From the NCBI GenBank assembly GCA_012512355.1, contig JAAZEI010000072.1, positions 1-6,302 of the forward strand: DNA of 6,302 bases, given 5' to 3'. Made by a program: the position numbers and the translations under genes. Each line of letters begins with the position of its first letter. Within the stretch, counting starts at the first letter, position 1. Origin of the DNA: Clostridiales bacterium. Its GTDB lineage: Bacteria; Bacillota; Clostridia; Christensenellales; Aristaeellaceae. The notes under the pieces are model-generated. The model did no database searches. It worked only from the letters and a program-made list of their open reading frames with translations, and was not told the DNA's origin. This document shows positions 1 through 6,076 of this stretch, piece by piece.

Positions 1-453
1 AGCCCCTACTTACGTATACAGGTTATGCGCTTGTTCACAACAGTTACGCCGCAATATACTGAGGTTCAACTGGTTGAAGACAAGTCCGCTTCTTTTAATG
101 TGCCGGCTGATTGGAAAGGAACGCATTACCCGGTGTTTTTGCCTGAGGGCATGGAGATAGTTCAAATTACGAATTCCGGTGATTTTCATATGGTTACATA
201 CAGAGGGATTACGGATAAGAGAGTGATCGTAAATTACCGCGAGTCAGGGGAGTCGGGAGTTACCCATGTGGATACAGAAGGTGCTTTCGTACGAGAGGTG
301 CAAGTTCATGGACACGCGGCAACACTTGTCAGGAAAGGGGACAGCGTCACGATCTATTGGACGGACGGTGTATATGCATATTTTCTGAGTGGAAAGGAAA
401 TTGATGAAGACACCGCGCTTCGCATTGCCCATGGCATACAGTTGATAAAATGA
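1..453 (+). CDS. DUF4367-like protein, C-terminal part (probable membrane anti-sigma factor; 5' end outside window)
   Basis: The frame is open from the first base to the TGA at 451-453, giving 150 visible residues. An ATG at 25 exists but has no ribosome binding site before it, so the gene almost certainly starts upstream of the window. The visible part is a soluble, beta-rich domain with no membrane segment. Its end (W-T-D-G-V-Y-A-Y-F-L-S-G, then a D-x-A-L-x-I-A helix) follows the pattern of DUF4367 domains, which in Bacillota often form the extracellular half of anti-sigma factors with one N-terminal transmembrane helix. I infer that role; the transmembrane and sigma-binding parts are not in view. 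Just after the stop lies a candidate ECF-type promoter, which fits a sigma/anti-sigma locus controlling the next genes. It could also be a plain DUF4367 secreted or membrane protein with no sigma partner. Confidence 0.72.
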   Translation, partial: SPYLRIQVMRLFTTVTPQYTEVQLVEDKSASFNVPADWKGTHYPVFLPEGMEIVQITNSGDFHMVTYRGITDKRVIVNYRESGESGVTHVDTEGAFVREVQVHGHAATLVRKGDSVTIYWTDGVYAYFLSGKEIDEDTALRIAHGIQLIK

Positions 454-464
454 CTAAAGAAGCT

Positions 465-491
465 TGTAACAAAATCGACCTCCTTTTCGTT
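465..491 (+). promoter_or_regulatory. Candidate ECF sigma-factor promoter
   Basis: TGTAAC at 465-470 is followed after 17 bases by CGTT at 488-491, matching the general ECF layout of an AAC-containing -35 element and a CGT-type -10 element. It sits 12 bases after the stop of the probable anti-sigma gene and 34 bases before the ATG at 526. A start of transcription near 498-501 would leave a short leader with the ribosome binding site. TATAGT at 495-500 resembles a housekeeping -10 but has no -35 at the right distance (472-477 is AAATCG). Which sigma factor would use it is unknown. Confidence 0.55.
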
Positions 492-525
492 AAGTATAGT
501 AGAAGGATGAAAGGGAGGTCTTTGT

Positions 526-948
526 ATGTGTTTGAAAAAAGGAGTTTTGACATTCCTTGCTTTGGTCGTTGTGATAGGCGCTGTGGTATCACCAACAATT
601 TCTGCAAAAGCCAATGCACCTGAGTCCAATGGTATCATGACGTTTTCGGTTCAGTATAGCTATACCGATGCTATAGGCGTTAACCTTTCCTTTAACGGGA
701 ATACTGCCCAATGCTCTGGATTTATTCTCCCCTCAGGTTCCTACAATGTATCCGCAACATTGGCCTTGTATAAACAAGTCGTACCAGGTTGGCAATACCT
801 TGCTTCCTGGTCAGGAAACGCAAGTGGCGGGCTGCCGGTTTCAATCGTTGGCGAAGCTACTGTCAGCAATGGGACCTATAAACTGGTGATTCGGGGGAAC
901 ATAAGCAACCTTGAATATCCAACAGCATCTGTCACAAAAACAAATTAG
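526..948 (+). CDS. Small secreted protein, DUF6147-like, function unknown
   Basis: This 140-residue protein starts at an ATG six bases after a strong ribosome binding site (AAGGGAGGT, 511-519). It begins with a type I signal peptide: lysines at 4-5, a hydrophobic core at about 7-21, and an A-K-A cleavage site after residue 29. The mature part of about 110 residues is rich in Ser, Thr, Asn, Gly and aromatic residues with alternating hydrophobic positions, suggesting a small beta-sandwich. The order of segments (a tyrosine-rich first strand, a G-N-T-A-x-C strand, an A-L-Y-K-Q strand, then W-x-Y-L-A-S-W and a final G-T-Y-K-L strand) recalls the small secreted Firmicutes proteins grouped as DUF6147. 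That link is from memory of the family pattern and has not been searched. There is no lipobox, sortase motif or second cysteine in the mature chain for a disulfide. It is probably transcribed from the ECF-type promoter just upstream. Its role is unknown; a secreted envelope-stress or antagonism factor is speculation. Confidence 0.85.
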   Translation: MCLKKGVLTFLALVVVIGAVVSPTISAKANAPESNGIMTFSVQYSYTDAIGVNLSFNGNTAQCSGFILPSGSYNVSATLALYKQVVPGWQYLASWSGNASGGLPVSIVGEATVSNGTYKLVIRGNISNLEYPTASVTKTN

Positions 949-1175
949 GATTGAACAACTTTTCACAACATCTTATCCTGCCAGGTATCTGCGATTCTTG
1001 TGTTCAAACATACATCCTGAAATCATCTGTGTTGCTTCATCTTGTTTTTTGACAGAACATGAAAGGCGTGATTCCATTGAACGCATAAGAAGAAGTACCT
1101 GTTTTTTAGAACTGGAACAAGGCATTTTCATTCACTTACACTAACAACAGTTTACAGATGAAAAAGGAGAAGCCA
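949..1175. other. Spacer without a convincing gene
   Basis: These 227 bases separate the two secreted-protein genes. I see no strong hairpin followed by a T run, so no clear terminator. A TTGACA at 1049-1054 could be a housekeeping -35 element, but the matching -10 position (1072-1077, TTCCAT) is poor. A frame that starts at a TTG inside the preceding gene (911) stays open to 1144 but lacks a ribosome binding site and looks accidental. The second gene may therefore be read through from the first or have its own weak promoter here. Confidence 0.5.
1163..1170 (+). promoter_or_regulatory. Ribosome binding site that sets the start at 1176
   Basis: AAAGGAGA lies five bases before the ATG at 1176. 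It falls inside the longer in-frame reading that begins at the ATG at 1158, whose own upstream bases (ACAACAGTTTACAG) hold no Shine-Dalgarno match. The start at 1176 also places the lysine-rich start of the signal peptide directly at the N-terminus. Confidence 0.8.
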
Positions 1176-1691
1176 ATGAAAAAACTCAAATGGGGTCTTG
1201 CAGTTCTAGTCGCAGTGTTGCTTTTCTCCGCCGCCTTTAGTGTGTATGCTGACACAAGATCAAGTGCTTTTTCAAGAAATGTTTTTATAAGTGTTTATAA
1301 TCTCACCACAGGAGCGACAGTGTCAGAGTCATTAAAAGCGGGCACTTTCTATCTTTACACAACTTGCACATATGGAGGCCCGAGTAATCTGTATCCTTTG
1401 GCCGTTGGTTCGAATGGGCTATACTTTAACACTAGTTATCCTTCGAGTGGATCAGTAACTTATGGGCCTCCAAGTGTTACTACTTCTGTGATAACATGGG
1501 AAATAGTGAATAATATAAGTTATCCCACTCATAATTTACTTAATTATCAGCAGGATGTTGGAATTCTATCTGCTAATTATGCCTCCAAACAAAGCGACAG
1601 TACACCAGTTTCAAGTTATAATTTTGGCCCAAAAAATGCAAAAACAACTAATATGAATCTAAACCTTAATGTGCGTTGGTACAAAAAATAG
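1176..1691 (+). CDS. Secreted protein of unknown function
   Basis: I do not recognise this 171-residue protein. The ATG at 1176 is preferred to the in-frame ATG at 1158 because of the ribosome binding site between them. Residues 1-25 form a clear signal peptide: MKKLKW, a hydrophobic stretch at about 8-22, and V-Y-A before the cleavage point. The mature chain of about 146 residues is rich in Ser, Thr, Asn, Tyr, Gly and Pro, with alternating hydrophobic stretches that suggest an all-beta fold. It has one cysteine (residue 64) and ends in an N-L-N-L-N-V-R-W-Y-K-K tail. There is no transmembrane anchor, lipobox or cell-wall sorting signal, so it should be released outside or stay loosely bound. 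The coding region is richer in A+T than the transporter genes after it. Its position behind another secreted protein and ahead of a transporter operon hints at a shared process, but nothing in the sequence names a function. Confidence 0.82.
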   Translation: MKKLKWGLAVLVAVLLFSAAFSVYADTRSSAFSRNVFISVYNLTTGATVSESLKAGTFYLYTTCTYGGPSNLYPLAVGSNGLYFNTSYPSSGSVTYGPPSVTTSVITWEIVNNISYPTHNLLNYQQDVGILSANYASKQSDSTPVSSYNFGPKNAKTTNMNLNLNVRWYKK

Positions 1692-1716
1692 TAGCATGTA
1701 ACTATTTAGTAATCTC

Positions 1717-1738
1717 TGCATAAGAATCTCCTTATGCA
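1717..1738. promoter_or_regulatory. Perfect 8+8 inverted repeat, candidate operator or hairpin
   Basis: TGCATAAG at 1717-1724 and CTTATGCA at 1731-1738 are exact reverse complements with a six-base centre (AATCTC). The repeat lies in the 90-base gap between the second secreted-protein gene and the binding-protein gene, with its centre about 54 bases before the start at 1782. No T run follows on either side and the stem has only three G-C pairs, so it is a poor intrinsic terminator. A dimeric repressor or activator site controlling the transporter operon is the better guess. A TATATG at 1756-1761 could be a -10 element just downstream, but its -35 partner is weak. Confidence 0.45.
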
Positions 1739-1768
1739 ATGAATATCTCTTGTCCTATATGAAAGACT

Positions 1769-1776
1769 TAGGGGGG
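1769..1776 (+). promoter_or_regulatory. G-rich ribosome binding site of the binding-protein gene; start choice ambiguous
   Basis: TAGGGGGG ends five bases before a TTG (1782) and eleven bases before an in-frame ATG (1788). Spacing favours the TTG and codon preference favours the ATG. The choice changes only two residues at the tip of the signal peptide and does not affect the mature protein. Confidence 0.6.
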
Positions 1777-1781
1777 ATGAA

Positions 1782-3101
1782 TTGTTAATGAAGCGTTGCT
1801 CGCGTTGCATTATTATGGCCGGGATAATAGGACTTATTCTGATTTCATTGCCTGTTCAGGCTGAAAAATCCCGGGTTGTCATCGCTGTAACTAATTCAGG
1901 GGATGCTATGCATCCTGTAATAGAAGAAGCATTTTATAAAGCTAATCCCGAGTCTGAAATTATCTATTCGCTTTATCCGCAAGACCAGCTAAAAACAATG
2001 ATACTGGCCGGAAAGGCTGATTTTGATCTATGCATCCAACCAATTGAACAGATTAACGTCTATGGCAAGGACGGATATCTAGAGGATCTTTACCCATTGA
2101 TGGGGCTGGCCCAATGGCCAGAGAATCTGCTTGATATTCGGCGAGAGATAGAGCTCAACGGTTCACTATATGGCATGCCTATCGCTGTCTATCAAACTGC
2201 ATGGTCTTGGAAAGATGCGCTTGCGCAGGCTGCTGGGATTGCAAAACCTGCAGTTCCATGGAATTGGGGTGATTATAAAGCACTTTCTAACCAGTTGCCA
2301 ACAGACATCAATATGGACGGAACAATGGATGTCTATCTTATGTATGGCGCAAAAACACAAGATAATGCTTTGTCCAATGTGCAATTGGGCAACTTGTATG
2401 ATTACTTTAGCGCATACCCTGGCGATTTTACATCCGACCGTTTTCTCAAACAATTAGATATTTTCACTGGAATCGTGGTGGCGCCTTCGCTGTTGTCACA
2501 GGATACGGCCACCCCACCCTTGTTTAATGAGAGCACGGCTGTACTCATAAGCAACTTAGGAGCAATTTCTCCTTTGAGCTTGATGGCAGGAGAGTATGGC
2601 GAACAGTCCTTCTTACCGCCGCCAATATTCGAGGCCGACAACGTGTTCTATTTGGGTGGCGCCAGTGCCTGCGCCATGATGAGAACCGCACCACACCGAG
2701 AGGCAGCTAAAGCTTTTTTAGCCGCTATGCTCTCACCAGAAGCGATGAGCACTGCTTACAGAGAGAAGGAAATGGTCGATTTAGTATATAAGCAGATGCC
2801 TGGCTCCCTCTGGTCAGATATGTATGGCGTATTTCAGCCTTCGTTTGAGGAGGGAAGTGGTAATATTTATGTGGTTCCAAGAGGGCGTACCTTTCAAGTT
2901 GAAGATTTCCCATATACCAAGGAACAGTTTGATACGGCGCAAAACTTCCGAAATAAGTTAAAGGTACCTTCATCATCAGTAGGTAGGCCTTTTTATGACG
3001 CTGTGGTAAATCGTCTTGTCCAGTGGAAAAATGGTGCACTTACCTTGGATGCCGCCATAAAATCCATACAAGAGGTTTATTTGATGATTGTAGGGGAGTA
3101 A
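1782..3101 (+). CDS. ABC transporter extracellular solute-binding protein (family 1, carbohydrate type)
   Basis: This 439-residue protein has the usual length and layout of family 1 (MalE-like) solute-binding proteins, which capture a ligand outside the membrane and deliver it to MalF/MalG-type permeases. A signal peptide covers about residues 1-27 (K-R-C-S-R, a hydrophobic stretch at 10-23, then V-Q-A before cleavage). The first strand R-V-V-I-A-V-T, N-G-S-L-Y-G-M-P-I-A (126-135), P-W-N-W-G-D-Y (159-165) and the acidic loop D-I-N-M-D-G-T-M-D (175-183) are typical landmarks of the family. The two permease genes follow directly, which supports the call. Oddly, there is no lipobox cysteine after the signal sequence, although most binding proteins of single-membrane Bacillota are lipoproteins; this one may be released or held by a partner. 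Binding-site residues diverge enough that I cannot name the ligand: sugar or oligosaccharide is the default, with peptide or other solutes possible. The start may be the TTG at 1782 or the ATG at 1788. Confidence 0.9.
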   Translation: MLMKRCSRCIIMAGIIGLILISLPVQAEKSRVVIAVTNSGDAMHPVIEEAFYKANPESEIIYSLYPQDQLKTMILAGKADFDLCIQPIEQINVYGKDGYLEDLYPLMGLAQWPENLLDIRREIELNGSLYGMPIAVYQTAWSWKDALAQAAGIAKPAVPWNWGDYKALSNQLPTDINMDGTMDVYLMYGAKTQDNALSNVQLGNLYDYFSAYPGDFTSDRFLKQLDIFTGIVVAPSLLSQDTATPPLFNESTAVLISNLGAISPLSLMAGEYGEQSFLPPPIFEADNVFYLGGASACAMMRTAPHREAAKAFLAAMLSPEAMSTAYREKEMVDLVYKQMPGSLWSDMYGVFQPSFEEGSGNIYVVPRGRTFQVEDFPYTKEQFDTAQNFRNKLKVPSSSVGRPFYDAVVNRLVQWKNGALTLDAAIKSIQEVYLMIVGE

Positions 3102-3102
3102 T

Positions 3103-4050
3103 ATGCGCATAAAGGACAGCAGATTCGCAAAACTGCGAGTTTTTCGCCGGGCTCGAGAAAGCCAAGACCATAGGAAGAAAAATCTTCGTATCTCTGATAA
3201 CCACGCAAACAGATGGTTGTATCCTAAGAGTGACATGCTGTTCCTAATTCCACAGTTGGCCGGGTTTTCGCTGTTTTATGTGTATGCTTTTTTGCTCACC
3301 CTACGTTATTCTGTCCTAGAAAATAACGCGCAAAAAGTATTTGTGGGCCTTAAACACTATATAAATGTGATTGAAAATCCGTATTTTCAGCTAGCGTTTC
3401 TCAATACAATCAAGTTTAGTGTGATATCTGTGCTGCTTTCCTTGGCGTTAGGATATGGTTTGTCATTGCTCGTATTTTGGCATCCATGTTTCAAATGGAT
3501 CACAAACCTGGGTTTGTTTGCGCTGTTTTTGCCAACCTCGGCATTGATGATGATTTGGCGTATCCTGATGAGCGATCATGGTACCCTCGCTAATAACTTG
3601 TATACGGTACTCCCTAGAGTCTTTTCCTCGCAGATGTGGCCAGGCTTTTCACTGTATATCTTTTTCCTATGGCGATACCTTGGAATCAGCGTGCTGGTAT
3701 ATTTTAACGGGCTCGTGCGCATAGAACAAGGCATTATTGAATCTGCTACGATTGAAGGAGCAGGAGGTTGGCTGATATCTTGGCGTATTTTGCTACCGCT
3801 ATTAAGGCGCACAACCATGTTTAATATGGTGTATATGACCGTGTGCTCATTGAGAATGTTCCGCGAAGTCTACTTACTTTATGGAGCCTATCCTCCTCAA
3901 GACCTTTACTTTGTTCAGCATTATCTAAATAATCACTTTGTGCGGTTGAATTATCAACGCCTATCTGCAGCCGCTGTACTACTGGCAGTCCTATTATCGC
4001 TAGTGTTCATGTTACTTATTAACGCCTTTCAGAAGCGAGAACGTTTATGA
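3103..4050 (+). CDS. ABC transporter permease, MalF-like (CUT1 type)
   Basis: This 315-residue inner-membrane protein would form half of the translocation channel. After a basic cytoplasmic N-terminus of about 43 residues, six hydrophobic segments can be seen near 45-67, 101-126, 131-153, 177-200, 238-262 and 287-310. The EAA loop that docks on the ATPase is clear: E213-S-A-x-x-E-G-A220 followed by I229-L-L-P232, a close match to the permease consensus. The ATG comes one base after the stop of the binding-protein gene and four bases after an AGGGGAG site (3092-3098) that lies within that gene's end, so the two are translated together. The N-terminal tail is longer and more basic than I would expect of the shortest members, but no signal or extra domain is visible. 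The substrate follows the binding protein and is unknown. Confidence 0.93.
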   Translation: MRIKDSRFAKLRVFRRARESQDHRKKNLRISDNHANRWLYPKSDMLFLIPQLAGFSLFYVYAFLLTLRYSVLENNAQKVFVGLKHYINVIENPYFQLAFLNTIKFSVISVLLSLALGYGLSLLVFWHPCFKWITNLGLFALFLPTSALMMIWRILMSDHGTLANNLYTVLPRVFSSQMWPGFSLYIFFLWRYLGISVLVYFNGLVRIEQGIIESATIEGAGGWLISWRILLPLLRRTTMFNMVYMTVCSLRMFREVYLLYGAYPPQDLYFVQHYLNNHFVRLNYQRLSAAAVLLAVLLSLVFMLLINAFQKRERL

Positions 4051-4868
4051 AACGCGTCAAATTGGCAGGCTTAAATATCTTTTTCGGGTTATTTGCCATA
4101 GCAATCCTTTTTCCAATCTTTGTAATGGTGATGAGCTCTTTCATGCCAAGCTGGACGATGACACCTGCCTATGTCAATGGGCAGACAACCAAACTAGCCC
4201 TGATTCCAATGCCTATCACAATATCACAATACAGGGAAGCCTTCCTGCTAGACACTAAACTACTAAATACCTTTTGGAACAGCTTCATATGGTCGGTCAT
4301 AACAGCGCTCTGCCAAGTTGTGTTGGCCTTAGCAGCGGGCTATGTGCTAGCAAAAATACATTTTCCAGGAAGTGGCTTCATTCTGACATTATTTATTTTC
4401 GCCATGTTAATGCCGATTCAAGTTACAATTGTGCCGCATTATATAATTACGCAGCAACTACATATATATAACACCCCTTGGGCCCTTTATTTGCCGCTTA
4501 TATTTGCACCATTCGGCAGCTTTCTTATGTGCCAGACGATAGCCCACCTCCCTGAGGAAATGATGGAGTATGCGCGTCTGGAGGGTGCTGGTACAGACAG
4601 AGTGTTATGTCAGATTGTCATACCTTATGCTATGCCCGGATTGTGGTTGGTGTTCCTCTTTTCATTTGCCGAAGCATGGAACACCATTGAGCAACCACTG
4701 ATCTTACTCCGTGATCCAACTCAATATCCGCTGTCATTGCTGATTCATACTCAAGGGCAAATTTCAGCACAGTACGTATTTGTCGCGGCAATTGTCATGA
4801 TAGTGCCGATTGTGTCTTTTTTGATGTTTATGCGCGACAGAGAATTAGGAGGATTGATGAACCTGTGA
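4047..4868 (+). CDS. ABC transporter permease, MalG-like (CUT1 type)
   Basis: This 273-residue protein is the second channel subunit and pairs with the MalF-like permease. Six hydrophobic segments appear near 9-31, 78-103, 110-130, 142-165, 197-220 and 243-262. Family landmarks are Q-Y-R-E-A-F (61-66), N-S-F at the start of the second segment, A-G-Y-V-L-A-K with F-P-G (97-108), and the EAA loop E174-Y-A-x-x-E-G-A181 with I190-V-I-P193. These are normal for MalG-type subunits that bind an ATPase, so an ATPase partner is expected even though none is encoded here. The ATG overlaps the TGA of the preceding gene by four bases (ATGA), with only a weak ribosome binding site, which points to translational coupling. 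A loop of about 40 residues between segments 1 and 2 matches the family's usual extracellular loop. Confidence 0.94.
   Translation: MKRVKLAGLNIFFGLFAIAILFPIFVMVMSSFMPSWTMTPAYVNGQTTKLALIPMPITISQYREAFLLDTKLLNTFWNSFIWSVITALCQVVLALAAGYVLAKIHFPGSGFILTLFIFAMLMPIQVTIVPHYIITQQLHIYNTPWALYLPLIFAPFGSFLMCQTIAHLPEEMMEYARLEGAGTDRVLCQIVIPYAMPGLWLVFLFSFAEAWNTIEQPLILLRDPTQYPLSLLIHTQGQISAQYVFVAAIVMIVPIVSFLMFMRDRELGGLMNL
4847..4852 (+). promoter_or_regulatory. Shine-Dalgarno site for the adaptor gene at unusual distance
   Basis: AGGAGG lies inside the end of the MalG-like gene, 12 bases before the GTG at 4865. No ATG, GTG or TTG in the adaptor frame lies at the usual distance; the nearer TTG (4854) and ATG (4857) are in the permease frame. 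The GTGA overlap with the permease stop suggests that terminating ribosomes restart there. Confidence 0.6.
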
Positions 4869-6076
4869 ATGTCCAAACGCATAAAAATGCACCTAAATAC
4901 AGTATCAACCGAGTGTTAGCAATTATCCCACTGATAGTGCTGGCATTAGTTTCTTTGCTTGGCAATACTTATCGTTTCCATACGATGGCTAAGGTGCAAG
5001 CTGGTGCACTAACCCATGGTGCTTTCCCCATCCTGGTTTCCTTAGCACAGGTTCGGGTAACTTCGGAAGAGGCGATACCTATTGTCCTACCCGATGTACT
5101 GGATGGCAAGCTATCTGCCACTTCTGTGTCAGTGGGGCAAGGCGAGGTGGTGATAGAAGGGCAGACCTTGCTAACCTATAACAAACAACAAACGGATCAG
5201 CTTTTGGTGGAGACAAAGATTCTGGTTATCGAGGCGCAGGAAGCCATATATCAGTTTGATATAGGATTTTCAGACGCCTCTATTCAAGCAGAAGAAGCCC
5301 TTGATGAGGCAATAAAAGTACTTGAGAGAGCGAAAAAGCAAAAAAATAATAGAACAATACCGAAACTTCAGAAGGATTTTGATCAGCGGCAACATGAATT
5401 TGACATCCTAACCAAGAGCGGTTATTTCATGGGCACAACCCGTGCTACTTTACAGTGGCGCTTGGATTGTGTAGTTAAGGAACAGGAAGAGCTTGCACTG
5501 ATTGCTGCGAATAACTATAAACTAACTTCCCCGCAGGACGGATATGTGATGCAAAGCGTTACCGTCATTGTCGGCGCCGAGTTGAAAGCGGGGGTAGCAT
5601 TATATATGCTTTTACCTAATGACGCCAAGTATCAAATTGAATTGCCACTTCCTGATGATGTAAAGATACAGATCCCGTCATCAAATGCGCAACTTACTTT
5701 ATTTAATGAAGCGGACAGAAGCAAGAAGCTGACAGTAACCTTCACGGGAGAACAAAAGACGACCTTGATGCTACGTCCTGGCTGGGAAGGTCTCATGGAG
5801 CTTACACAACTTAAATCTTACATACTGCAACTCAGCTCGCCTTTTTATCCACTTATGGCGCCCAAAGAAATCTTTGATGAAAATGGAATGATTTACCTTC
5901 TTAAGCCAACTCCTCAGGAGCATATTTACACTGTATCTAAGCTTAATGTGGAGACAGAAAAAGGAAACGATAAATATATCCCCTTGCGAGGTGGTTTTCC
6001 CGCTGATGCCCTGTTTATCCTCTATCCAAATCACAATATTCTTAGCGGAACGCTGGTTTTTTTGCTTCCAGACTGA
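4865..6076 (+). CDS. Membrane fusion (periplasmic adaptor) protein, HlyD/MacA-like
   Basis: This 403-residue protein has the architecture of efflux adaptors. A short cytoplasmic tail leads into one transmembrane segment at about 17-33. The first half of a lipoyl-like domain follows at about 81-104 (V-S-V-G-Q-G-E-V-V-I-E-G-Q). A charged helical hairpin comes next at about 108-215, and then the second lipoyl half at about 219-250 (S-P-Q-D-G-Y-V, V-G-A-E-L-K-A-G). Beta-rich domains fill residues 255-403. Known family members connect an inner-membrane transporter to outer layers and stimulate export ATPases such as MacB. Here the gene overlaps the MalG-like permease by four bases (GTGA), so it belongs to an importer-style operon, which is unusual. 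It may act as an assembly or docking factor for the permeases, replace a lipoprotein anchor for the binding protein, or serve a separate exporter encoded nearby. The GTG start is chosen because it precedes the transmembrane segment. A transposase relic begins immediately after its stop, so the last residues could reflect a junction rather than the original C-terminus. Confidence 0.85.
   Translation: MNVQTHKNAPKYSINRVLAIIPLIVLALVSLLGNTYRFHTMAKVQAGALTHGAFPILVSLAQVRVTSEEAIPIVLPDVLDGKLSATSVSVGQGEVVIEGQTLLTYNKQQTDQLLVETKILVIEAQEAIYQFDIGFSDASIQAEEALDEAIKVLERAKKQKNNRTIPKLQKDFDQRQHEFDILTKSGYFMGTTRATLQWRLDCVVKEQEELALIAANNYKLTSPQDGYVMQSVTVIVGAELKAGVALYMLLPNDAKYQIELPLPDDVKIQIPSSNAQLTLFNEADRSKKLTVTFTGEQKTTLMLRPGWEGLMELTQLKSYILQLSSPFYPLMAPKEIFDENGMIYLLKPTPQEHIYTVSKLNVETEKGNDKYIPLRGGFPADALFILYPNHNILSGTLVFLLPD

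Noticed and set aside
450..623. 57-codon frame starting at an ATGA overlap with the DUF4367-like gene and ending in a cysteine-rich stretch
   Set aside because: It has no ribosome binding site, runs through the promoter and binding site of the next gene, and then overlaps that gene's signal peptide in another frame, so it looks accidental.
1049..1077. TTGACA as a housekeeping promoter for the second secreted-protein gene
   Set aside because: The -10 position 17 bases on is TTCCAT, only three of six matches, and no better hexamer lies at 16 or 18 bases.
911..1144. 77-codon frame from a TTG inside the first secreted-protein gene
   Set aside because: The start is a TTG with no well-placed ribosome binding site, it overlaps a real gene, and the protein has no recognisable features.
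1158..1175. Longer N-terminus for the second secreted protein from the ATG at 1158
   Set aside because: There is no ribosome binding site before it, and the bases it would encode contain the binding site for the ATG at 1176.
1717..1738. Inverted repeat as an intrinsic terminator
   Set aside because: The stem is A+T-rich with only three G-C pairs, and the bases after it (ATGAATATCTC) contain no T run.
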